Shown here piece after piece: positions 56,091-64,000 of a stretch of 64,000 nt of DNA (the first letter of the stretch is position 1; the number at the start of each line of letters is the position of its first letter). Origin of the DNA: Adiantum capillus-veneris (lineage: Eukaryota; Streptophyta; Polypodiopsida; Polypodiales; Pteridaceae); the NCBI GenBank assembly GCA_014529385.2, contig CM043944.1, positions 57,361,268 to 57,425,267 of the forward strand, read 5' to 3'. The notes beneath the pieces are model-generated. The model did no database searches. It was not told the origin of the DNA and saw only the letters and a program-made list of their open reading frames with translations. Position numbers and translations under genes: made by a program.

Positions 56091-56957
56091 GGGAGTTGTG
56101 CTTTGATTGCCAATTGGAGTCAATTGGAAGTCGAAGATGTCTACATGGATTCTCACACTTGCCTATCACTAGAGCCAATACAGATGCATGGAGATCGAGT
56201 GAGCAATCCATTGGGTGTAGGCTGAGAGAGTCTCTCACCTATTTTCTTGTACATACTAGTAGTTTAGCTAGTAGGACCTACTTATCGGCACATTCACCTT
56301 TAAGTGGGAGTTTTCAAGGCAGATGGGCCCTTTGCTCTAAGCTAAACGTCCGGTGTCCGGTTGCCTACTAATTGCACTAACCTACTTTATTCTTCAATAT
56401 ACAAAGAATAAGGAGATAGAGCTTACTGCTTTATTCTCTGTCCACACAAAGTGTCTCTCCTCTTCCCCTTCTTGTACCACGTATGCATGCATCACGCACT
56501 CAAAAATAGCAAGAAAAAGCAAGAAAAGAAGAAGTTGAGAGTAAGGGTTTCTCCATTCTCCTCTCTTATGCATTAGTACTACATGAATTTTCAAGAGGTG
56601 TCGGCAGCAGAGCAGCCTTTGATTTGGGCAATTTCTATAGGAGACTGTATGGCTTAGAAATTTGTGTATTCTCTAGGAGTACATTTTTTTAGCCATATTC
56701 TAGTTTTGAGAATTTTTTGGCCTCCATTTTTTAGTTGGAGTGTGTTCATGTGCAAGAACATAAAGATTCGGAGTTTTGCAAATTACATATTTTGGTGTAG
56801 CAAGAATATCAGTGGGTGTTGTAGTTTTCACAACTACAATATAGTAATGTAAAGTGTCGTATTGTGTATATGTATGCATATTGTAGTCACATGTTTAAAC
56901 AAACACATGCTATTTTGGGTCAGCTACTATAGGCTTTGTGCACTATTTTGATTTTCT
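56091..56957. other. Intergenic, nothing recognised
   Basis: Possibly the leader of the degraded element at 55680; no coding domain. Confidence 0.4.
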
Positions 56958-57360
56958 GTGAACATGTCTAGCAATGATGGAATCAATGATTGTCAGTGAG
57001 AGGCTAAACAAAAATAACTTACATGCTTGGAAGTTTTCAATGATCAATTTCCTAATAGATAAAAGTTAATAGGAGTATGTTGAATGTGAACGTGAAGACA
57101 CACCATTGTTGCCCGAGGAGAATTCTAGTCCTCAACAAGTGAGAACTTTCAAAGATTCAAATAGGTGGTCATGGTCGTCAAAACCTAAATCAAGGAAATC
57201 AATGCTGACAATCAAAGGTAGAACATAGATGATAGAGGAAACTTCTGAGGAAAATGGAGTCAAAGAGGTCGTGGAAACTTCCATAGAAACATTGTGCTAA
57301 ATGATGGCATTGGATGTTGGACATCTTTGAGAGTAACTGACTATACACAAATAATGTAGC
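56958..57360 (+). pseudogene. Copia-type gag fragment
   Basis: The plus strand reads VSERLNKNNLHAWKFSMINF followed by LIDKS with stops and EYVECEREDTPLLPEE, matching the start of Copia Gag (LNGxNYxxWKxxM...L). Further on a QRGRGNFHRN stretch resembles the Arg/Gly-rich region before the zinc knuckle. Several stops; the rest of the element is not present in this strand and place. Confidence 0.6.
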
Positions 57361-57743
57361 AAAATCACTCTGCGAGTACTAGTGGAGGTATGGATGAACT
57401 AGTGAGACCGTTTTTTTTGTAGCATATGGTGAACGCTATGTTTGGAAACGTGTCAAGATGTGGTCATAGCACCACTACTCTTCTTGATACCTTTCCAATT
57501 TTCATGGAGAAAAATCAATTCAAAGGCTTGGATTGTTGATTAATAAATTTCAAGATAACTTTTGGATATGGTTATCTTTAGATTGAAGAGTAATTGTTCC
57601 ACCACTATAACATGGTGATGTCTCCATCTTTTCATACTAAGAAACTTAACTTTCTATGGGAAAAACCAAAATTGAGGTGATGTAACCTATTTAGGGAATT
57701 GGAAGGTAGCGAGCTTTGGAGTGAGTCTTTTTCTTGTATTTCC

Positions 57744-57802
57744 TTAGATTCCATATTTAACAAAAAAAGCTTGCTCCAAGAGCTTTATGAGTGATATATA
57801 TA

Positions 57803-57860
<58 letters not shown>

Positions 57861-57981
57861 CGTCCCGTCCCTTCTGTAGCCCTCTACATCTTCCTCTCTC
57901 TATTTCTCTCTACAAGATTTCCTGTTTAACAAAAAAGCTCGCTTCAAGAGCTTTTGGAGTGAGCTATTTTATCTTTTTCTT

Positions 57982-58017
<36 letters not shown>

Positions 58018-58026
58018 CTCTCTCTT
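57744..58026 (+). repeat. ~168-bp duplication including (CT)n tracts
   Basis: TTTAACAAAAAAGCT.GCT.CAAGAGCTTT followed by GAGTGA and a CT tract occurs at about 57758-57858 and 57926-58026. The CT tracts are 57807-57858 and 57979-58026. Confidence 0.85.
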
Positions 58027-58042
58027 CCTCTACCTCCCCTCT

Positions 58043-58093
58043 TTGTGTGTGTTTGTGTGTGTGTGTGTCCCTCTCTCTATCTCTAGAGAGAGA

Positions 58094-58157
<64 letters not shown>

Positions 58158-58184
58158 GTATATATATATATAGAGAGAGAGAGC
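58043..58184. repeat. Compound (GT)n, (AT)n, (GA)n microsatellites
   Basis: GT-rich 58043-58069, then CT, then nearly pure TA dinucleotides 58095-58172 with three TG interruptions, then GA to 58184. Confidence 0.95.
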
Positions 58185-58217
58185 TTTTCTTGCTAAAAAT
58201 GGTAATCAAAGCAATAA

Positions 58218-60622
58218 TGTAAGGTCCCTCCCTAAACCCTAGCGCCATTCAGAACATTTTTCAGCCTAGAAAATAATTTAAAAAAAGCAAGACTGACAAA
58301 AAAGTCATACGGACAACGAGACTGCACTTAACCCTAATTGCGAGGTTTCCATTAAAGCTTAAACCTAAAATACAAGGTAGTCACTAAACCTTACACCTAA
58401 GTGCAAAGTTACCGTTAATGCTTAGCTTACGAGTGCAAATCTACCTTTGAAGCTTAATTTTATGATGCGTAGATACTCTTATCACTTGACCCTAATTGCG
58501 AGGTTTCCATTAAAGCTTAAAACCTAAAAATGCAAGGTAGTCACTAAAGCTTACATCTAAGTGCAAAGTTACCATTAAAGCTTAGCTTACGAGAGCAAAT
58601 CTACCTTTGAAGCTTAACTTTATGATGCATTGATACTCTTATCACTTGACCCTAATTGCGAGGTGCATCATTAAGTTAAGTTTCAAAGGTAGATTAGCAC
58701 TCTTAAGCTAAGCATTAATGGTAACTTTACACTTAGGTGTAAGCTTTAGTGACTACCTTGTATTTTAGGTTTAAGCTTTAATGGAAAGCTCGAAAACTCA
58801 TAAATTATAGGATGACCTTCTAGATTCTTAAATGGAAAGCTAAGCACCATAAGAAAAGAGTAGTTGTCTAAGCTCGATAGAAGTAGTTCAATTTTTGGTA
58901 TTGAAGAGTATTTCAAAAAGTTATCAATTTCAAATTTGTTTGCAATACGGAATGGGGGAGATAGGGGATAACTTCGCGGAATTGATCTCCGTGTTGTTTG
59001 AACTGAAAACTCTACAAGCTTCCATGGAGATGCCCCATGGATGGCAAAGGATTGCAAAAACTTGGTAATCGACAAAACGGAGATTGAACTTAAAAAGTTG
59101 CCATTTTCAAAGAGACATTAACCATCAAATGCCCATGGCAAAAACTCGCTTGTATTTTCTAAATAAACTTGGTTGATAGATAATTAATGAAAGTAGGAAT
59201 TAATGTTGATAAATGAATGAACCTGGAAATTACCAACTAAGAATTAAAAAGGAATCTCGAGAGATGATAGGGATAGCCCATTGCAAAACATAGATTTAAC
59301 TAGGAGTTTTGAAGATTGCCTGGAAATGACCGGAAACCAAGATGGATCTTCTTGGGGTCAATTTGATTGAAAGGTCGGCCCATTGAGAGGATTCTCTTCG
59401 GGAACTTGTCAGAGATTGGCCCTTTTCGGCTAGGGCAGCGTAACCGGCAAGTTGTTATACCTAGGTCATTCATGCCCGAGGGATAAGGGATGAATGGGTT
59501 TGTTTTATTTTTGCCCGGCCGGGTGAAGTATTCGCGGTATCTTATTGGAAATCGGCCATAATCCGGGTATGGCCTGATGCCAATAGTTGGATGAGAAGGT
59601 TATACTCAGGGAGGATGATGTGAATTTAATTAAGGAAATTTGTTCGACTTGGTTGCTTAAAAAGGAACTGGAAAGGCTAGGAATATAGGGGCTATCCTGT
59701 GCATCTGTCACTAGATGGTGCTATACCTCTCGAAATAAAATGCTTAGGAAGGAATGATTAAATTACTTGATGAGCCTTTCCCAAACACTTAATTCTACGA
59801 AATATTGTGAAGGTGCTGCCATTTTGATGGCTTGTAACCGATTATCTTGGCATGAATGGGGAGGCAAGATGAATTGGTTGAAACTAAATGTGTTGCATGA
59901 TTAGTAATAAAACTAGTTACAAGCCAATTATAGCAGATAAAGGAAAGGAAATGAATTTAAAAGTTTCTAAATAAAGATCTGATGGGAACAACCAGATGAA
60001 TTTCCCTGAACGAGGGTATGCAATAGTTTACATACTGCTTGTTGTCTGACAATGTCTGATAGACTATCTTCCCTCATTTTGTAGTAGTTAAGTACTACCT
60101 TGGGAAGGGATTTTCATGAAATGGTTTGGTGGGTGGGCGGATCCGGAGGGTCAGATGGCTGAATGTTGATTTTAAAATTTTATGTTAAACGCTAGGACTA
60201 GGTGGGATAAAAATGGGTAATCGGGGACGAGCGAGACCAGATAGGATTGCAAGATCCCTCTTCTTAGGGGAAAGTGAAAACTGCCGTGTCTTCTTATCAG
60301 GAAAAAGGGATTATCACCATGAACCAAGGGAGAACAAGAAAGCAAGAGCAGATCCTCAAGTTAAAGATCAAGACAATCAAGACTAAGGACAACGATGTTG
60401 GGCGCGAAAAGCTATCAAGGACAGATTGATTATGAGAAGCGAATAGAATCATTGAAGTAAGGGATGTACCCCCTTGGGTTGGCATTCGAAATAGACTAGA
60501 GTCCTGTCTGAGTGTCGGTCCCAAGTGGGAGGGATACCTGCAGATAGATCTACGTCATTCCCTGGAACGGTCTGGAGGACTGAGGGAGGTGAGTAGATTC
60601 GAGTCTGGGTATGGCCCTCACA
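58218..60622 (+). repeat. Probable long (2.4-kb) LTR
   Basis: Begins TGTAAGG and ends CCTCACA, an inverted-repeat pair with one mismatch. Two bases later comes TGGTATCAAAGCC (60625), a tRNA-iMet-type PBS. No second LTR is in the window, so the identification rests on these termini and the PBS. The interior holds the repeats at 58325-58787 and no long frame. Confidence 0.5.
58325..58787 (+). repeat. Two direct ~159-bp units plus one inverted unit
   Basis: Units start with CACTT.ACCCTAATTGCGAGG at 58325, 58483 and (start only) 58643. From 58664 to about 58787 the same unit follows in reverse orientation (GCATCATTAAGTTAAG ... TTTAATGGAAAGCTCG). The region could form long hairpins. Confidence 0.9.
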
Positions 60623-60624
60623 AG

Positions 60625-60637
60625 TGGTATCAAAGCC
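60625..60637 (+). other. PBS (tRNA-iMet type)
   Basis: TGGTATCAAAGCC two bases after the LTR-like end CCTCACA. Confidence 0.6.
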
Positions 60638-60783
60638 TAATTTGAATCTTGGACCTTGGAATCTAGAATTTTGGATTTAAGATTAATGCATGAGAGAAAA
60701 ACAACTTAGTCTAGCACCCAAATTTCAATTATATTACCAAATGAAGTCTTGATGTTCCAATAAATTATTCAAAAATTTTCAAG

Positions 60784-60990
60784 AAGGCTTGGGATTTGTC
60801 AAAAGAAATTCAACGGATTATCCATGAGAGGATGGAAATTGCGATGCTAGAGCGAAGGCTCGCTATGCTGGAACATTTTAGGAAGCTCATAAATGAGAGA
60901 TTTATGAAGGTTGGAATTTATAAGGATTGGAAGATTACATGGAATGGCAAGGATGGCATTTTTGTTTACATCAATACAAGGAAAAATTGA
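60784..60990 (+). pseudogene. Short gag-region-like frame, unassigned
   Basis: A frame beginning AWDLSKEIQRIIHERMEIAM continues with RRLAMLEHFRKLINERFMK. The first 46 bases match 23021-23066. It lies 150 bp after the PBS, so it may be leftover Gag of the long-LTR element. No domain is recognised. Confidence 0.3.
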
Positions 60991-61259
60991 GTACTTATCC
61001 ACCACTGAATTAAAGAAGTCTTGTTGAGCGCAAGAGTTGCGGATTTTCCAAGTTTTCTATTGTTGGGACTTCATGAGAATCCAAGATTACTGTAAATCGT
61101 ACCAAGATAACCTTCAGACAGAAGGGTTTTTTTTTTAATCAAGTGAAGAATTGGATTTCCAAATTGCAAGTCATAAGAAAGAATCTTAAGAGTGCAAGTG
61201 ATGACCAAGTGTTTTTTTAAAGTCCGACCAAAAGAAATCCCTTAAAGATGGGAGAGTGC
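60991..61259. other. Remainder of interrupted element
   Basis: No frame. The last bases AGTGC (61255-61259) would be the target-site copy of the Copia insertion that follows. Confidence 0.35.
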
Positions 61260-62040
61260 TGTTAGGAAATAAGACGTAGCTAAATAGATAATTGAGTAGA
61301 TTACTTAATGGAGAGAGACAGATTTATATACACGAGATTATAGAGTAGAGAGAGAGAGAGAGTACACATGATATACGTGGTTCACCCAATGTGGGCTATG
61401 TCCACGGGAAAGCAGCCACTCAATAGCTTTAGTACTTCAAAACAAGAAGTAGTTTACAAAGGGATTATACCCTTAATGGAGCTCCCGCCTTGCTTCACTC
61501 TCACCACCTCACACTCACCTTGTTGCATCAACTTCACACAATGAAATGTGTGTAGAAATTGCCTCCTTTTATAGGCCAAAAGGGTTGCCCTCTCTTATGA
61601 GAGACAACCATGTGTAGACGCCCTTGTGCGAATAAGTCCAAATCGGACCCTCCAATCCGCCCATGTGTGGCCGCCCTTGAGAAGACAAGTCCGCTTTTGA
61701 ATTCGGCCACCGGCCACCGGCCATTGACTTCCGACCACTGGCCATCGACCATTGACTACCGGCCACCAGCCAACTGACCGGTTGTTTTCCGACCACTTTT
61801 CGGCCGCCGTCCAGCCATAATATTCCGGCGAAAAAGAATATTCCGGCGAAAAAAAAAAGTCTCGTGGGCCTCCGCCCCCGAAGCCTTTAAAGTTGCCCCT
61901 AATTCTTGTCCGTGAAAATTTTGGTTTCCGGTGAGTGATTTTCCTTCACGCACGATGGCTTCTCCTCATAATGGGGGCCTTACAAATGTGCGCTTTTACC
62001 ACAGAAAATTACAAGGGTAAATCAGGCTCCATACTTAACA
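61260..62040 (-). repeat. Copia 3' LTR
   Basis: On the minus strand starts TGTTAAG after the PPT and ends TTATTTCCTAACA, giving TGTTA/TAACA inverted termini. Near the end it has TGGTTCACCCAATG-type sequence as its complement, a CT tract and a TATATAAATCTG TATA box. Length 781 bp. Confidence 0.88.
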
Positions 62041-62050
62041 ATCTCCCACT
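62041..62050 (-). other. Polypurine tract
   Basis: The minus strand reads AAGTGGGAGAT directly before TGTTAAG, the usual form in plant Copia elements. Confidence 0.85.
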
Positions 62051-62104
62051 TGGAGACTGATCTCCAAACCAAACCTGTGACTGCTTTCCATTCTGGCTTC
62101 TTAT

Positions 62105-62312
62105 CCTTGAATGCCGATTGAAGATGAGCAAAAGCTCAACTTCTCCTTGTTGACCACCTTTGTAAACATGTCTGCAGGATTTTCACTTGTATGCACCTTT
62201 CCTAGCTTTAATTGTCCCTCTTCCAAAAGAGAGCGTATGAAGTGATATCTCACCTCAATGTGCTTTGTCCTTGAATGAAAGGCTGAGTTCTTCGCAAGAT
62301 GGATAGCCTTTG
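62105..62312 (-). pseudogene. Copia RNase H C-terminus in shifted frame
   Basis: After the one-base loss, the shifted frame reads AIHLAKNSAFHSRTKHIEVR and later SENPADMFTKVVNKEKL, the normal end of Copia Pol. It stops about 55 bp before the PPT. Confidence 0.85.
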
Positions 62313-64000
62313 GCTATCACTATACAAGACACAATTGTCTTGTTTGAATCCAAGCTCTTCTAAGAATCTGTGAAGCCACATAATTTCTTTGCTTGCCTCC
62401 GTCATTGCTACATACTCTGCTTCCGTGGTAGAAAGTGAAACCACTTTTTGCAGCTTTGAAGCCCAGCTTACTGCTGTGCCTCCAACCGTGAACACATAGC
62501 TAGTAGTGCTCCTTCGAGTATCTTTGTCACCTGCCATATCTGCATCAGCATACCCTTCTAGAAAAATATCAGTTCCTCCAAAATACAAAGCATTTGTTGT
62601 TGTCCCTTTTAGATACCTAAGTATCAACTTCACAGCTTGCCAATGCTCTTTACCTGGGTTGTCCATGAACCTACTCACAACTCCCACTGCATGTGCAATG
62701 TCTGGCCTTGTCCAGACCATAGCATACATTAGAGAACCTACCGCTGTAGCATACGGAACTTTAGACATATAGGCTATCTCCTCTTGTGTCTTTGGACACA
62801 TATCCTTCGTTAGTTTAAAATGACCAACCAAAGGTGTAGAAACTGGTTTTGCATTTTGCATTGCAAACCTTTCTAGTACCTTCTTGATGTAATCTTCTTG
62901 AGATAGCTTTATTGTCTTCTTCGTCATGTCCCTTGATATTTTCATACCAAGTATCCTCTTTGCAGCACCTAAATCTTTCATTGAAAAAGATTTGGACAGC
63001 TCCTCTTTTAGGTCTTTGATGTCCTGCATGTTAGCACTTGCAATCAACATGTCATCAACATACAACATTAGGATGATGAATTTCCCATCTCCCAAATTCT
63101 TCGTGTAGACGCAGTGATCCGAGTTGCATCTTGTGAATCCATGATCCAACATCCATCGATCAAACTTCAAGTACCATTGTCTTGATGCTTGCTTTAAACC
63201 ATACAAGCTCTTCTTTAATCTGCAAACCATTTTCTCCTTACCTTTTACTTCATACCCCTTTGGTTGAAGTATGTAGATTTCCTCCTCTAAGTCACCGTGA
63301 GGGAATGCCGTGTTTACATCCATTTGCTCGAGATTTAGATCATGAGCAGCCACAAGGCTTAAGACAAGTCTAATTGAGTTCATTTTTACAACAGGAGAAA
63401 ATATTTCATTGAAGTCAATACCTTTCTTTTGAGAAAAACCTTTTACCACAAGCCTAGACTTGTACCTTTTCTTCCCACCTTCTTCTTCCTTTAGCTTGTA
63501 CACCCATTTGTTTTGAAGTGCCCGCTTACCTTTAGGCAACTCAACTAACTCCCATGTTTGGTTGCGATGTAGTGAGTCCATCTCCACATGCATGCTCTTC
63601 GTCCATTCTTCTTTGGATTCATGTTGCATAACTTCTTCATATGATTCCGGCTCTCCAGAATCTGAGATCAAGAGATGGTTGAAGGAAGGAACAAACCTTT
63701 CTGGAGGTCTACTTGCTCTTGTAGATCTTCGGGGAATAGGTTGAGGCTCCTCATTTGATTGACGTTGTTGCACATTGTCACCGTTTGCAGTCCTTGAGTC
63801 TTCACCGTCCTCAAGCTCCATGTACTCATCACCTGTTTCTTTTGTTTGTTTTCTTTCCAAGTAATCTTTGTACATATTTTGTTCGTTAAAAATTACATCC
63901 CTACTCCTTAAGATTTTACCATCTTCAGGATTCCATAGGCGATACCCAAAGTCTCCTTCTCCATAGCCAATGAAGAAACACTTTTTGGACTTTGCATTTA
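62250..64000 (-). CDS. Copia Pol (integrase end, RT, RNase H), partial
   Basis: Open to the window edge. It begins with the end of integrase (KCFFIGYGEGDFGYRLWNP), a variable acidic linker and RRSTRASRPPERF. RT follows: LQNKWVYKLKEEEGGKKRYK, VVKGFSQKKGIDF, MDVNTAFPHGDLEEEIY, SLYGLKQASRQWY and the catalytic LYVDDMLIAS. RNase H has YADADMAGD, SLSTTEAEYVAM and YSDSQ. Just after YSDSQ (about 62305-62312) a one-base loss shifts the frame, so this frame ends in an unrelated tail at 62250; the expected C-terminus continues in another frame to about 62105. Apart from that, the catalytic residues are present, so the insertion is young. Confidence 0.92.
   Translation of the reverse strand, partial: NAKSKKCFFIGYGEGDFGYRLWNPEDGKILRSRDVIFNEQNMYKDYLERKQTKETGDEYMELEDGEDSRTANGDNVQQRQSNEEPQPIPRRSTRASRPPERFVPSFNHLLISDSGEPESYEEVMQHESKEEWTKSMHVEMDSLHRNQTWELVELPKGKRALQNKWVYKLKEEEGGKKRYKSRLVVKGFSQKKGIDFNEIFSPVVKMNSIRLVLSLVAAHDLNLEQMDVNTAFPHGDLEEEIYILQPKGYEVKGKEKMVCRLKKSLYGLKQASRQWYLKFDRWMLDHGFTRCNSDHCVYTKNLGDGKFIILMLYVDDMLIASANMQDIKDLKEELSKSFSMKDLGAAKRILGMKISRDMTKKTIKLSQEDYIKKVLERFAMQNAKPVSTPLVGHFKLTKDMCPKTQEEIAYMSKVPYATAVGSLMYAMVWTRPDIAHAVGVVSRFMDNPGKEHWQAVKLILRYLKGTTTNALYFGGTDIFLEGYADADMAGDKDTRRSTTSYVFTVGGTAVSWASKLQKVVSLSTTEAEYVAMTEASKEIMWLHRFLEELGFKQDNCVLYSDSQRLSILRRTQPFIQGQSTLR

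Larger units (their letters stand above)
61260..64000 (-). mobile_element. Copia retrotransposon, 3' portion (continues past window)
   Basis: In minus orientation: pol (integrase C-terminus, RT, RNase H) from 64000 to about 62105, PPT at 62049-62041, then the 3' LTR 62040-61260. The 5' part lies beyond the window. The RT frame is intact, with a single base loss in RNase H. Confidence 0.92.

Noticed and set aside
58095-58172. (TA)n tract as a replication origin or cruciform element
   Set aside because: It is a plain microsatellite in a microsatellite cluster; nothing else supports a functional role.
62506-63744. Plus-strand frames over the Copia pol
   Set aside because: Shadows of the minus-strand Pol frame.

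Overview
This looks like nuclear DNA from a land plant with a large, transposon-filled genome. The evidence is a Copia pol with the plant-type YVDD reverse transcriptase, several Ty3/Gypsy elements, primer-binding sites of the tRNA-iMet type, DYW-class pentatricopeptide-repeat (PPR) sequences, an ARL8-type small GTPase and many very long (CT)n/(GA)n tracts. A seed-free plant such as a homosporous fern is my best guess, from the PPR motif style and the giant repeats, but this is inference. No bacterial operons, CRISPR arrays or organelle genes are visible. The only host-type gene that reads intact is the ARL8-like gene at 51190-51765. The only other long intact frames belong to a LINE (9689-13300) and a Copia element (62250 to the window end).

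Layout. 1-3635: an inverted partial LTR, then a complete non-autonomous LTR retrotransposon (LTRs 873-1450 and 3011-3635) sitting in a degraded coding-like stretch. 3636-9420: degraded repeat DNA with a direct-repeat pair, a 109-bp perfect tandem duplication and an LTR-like dispersed repeat. 9433-13471: a LINE on the minus strand with a 1203-codon endonuclease/reverse transcriptase frame, bounded on both sides by (TC)n sequence. 13477-22965: microsatellites, Helitron-like helicase and endonuclease fragments, and much sequence I cannot assign. 23280-45519: a cluster of one giant Gypsy family. It holds a minus-strand LTR with leader, a minus-strand gag fragment, and a long plus-strand element. 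The plus-strand element has gag, protease, RT, RNase H, integrase, a second retropepsin-like domain, an intron-like spacer full of palindromic repeats, coiled-coil frames and a terminal LTR. 45522-48400: another leader, then an unrelated minus-strand gag with its PBS and LTR edge. 48760-56090: a tRNA-like SINE head, a DYW PPR pseudogene (plus), the ARL8-like gene (minus), tandem broken PPR copies (minus) whose motif DNA has been amplified into a ~360-bp tandem repeat, and a second copy of the LTR-like repeat. 56958-64000: Copia gag debris, dense microsatellites, a probable 2.4-kb LTR containing direct and inverted repeats, and the 3' portion of a Copia element with its 3' LTR.

The genes do not form a pathway; most of the window records transposon activity. 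The points most worth following up are the giant Gypsy element (second retropepsin after integrase, apparently spliced 3' gene, palindromes at ~285-bp spacing), the LINE bounded by TC repeats, the LTRs flanked on one side by PPT and on the other by PBS plus leader, and the PPR sequence turned into a tandem array. All element borders were judged by eye, so treat ends without a stated terminal motif as accurate to tens of bases.
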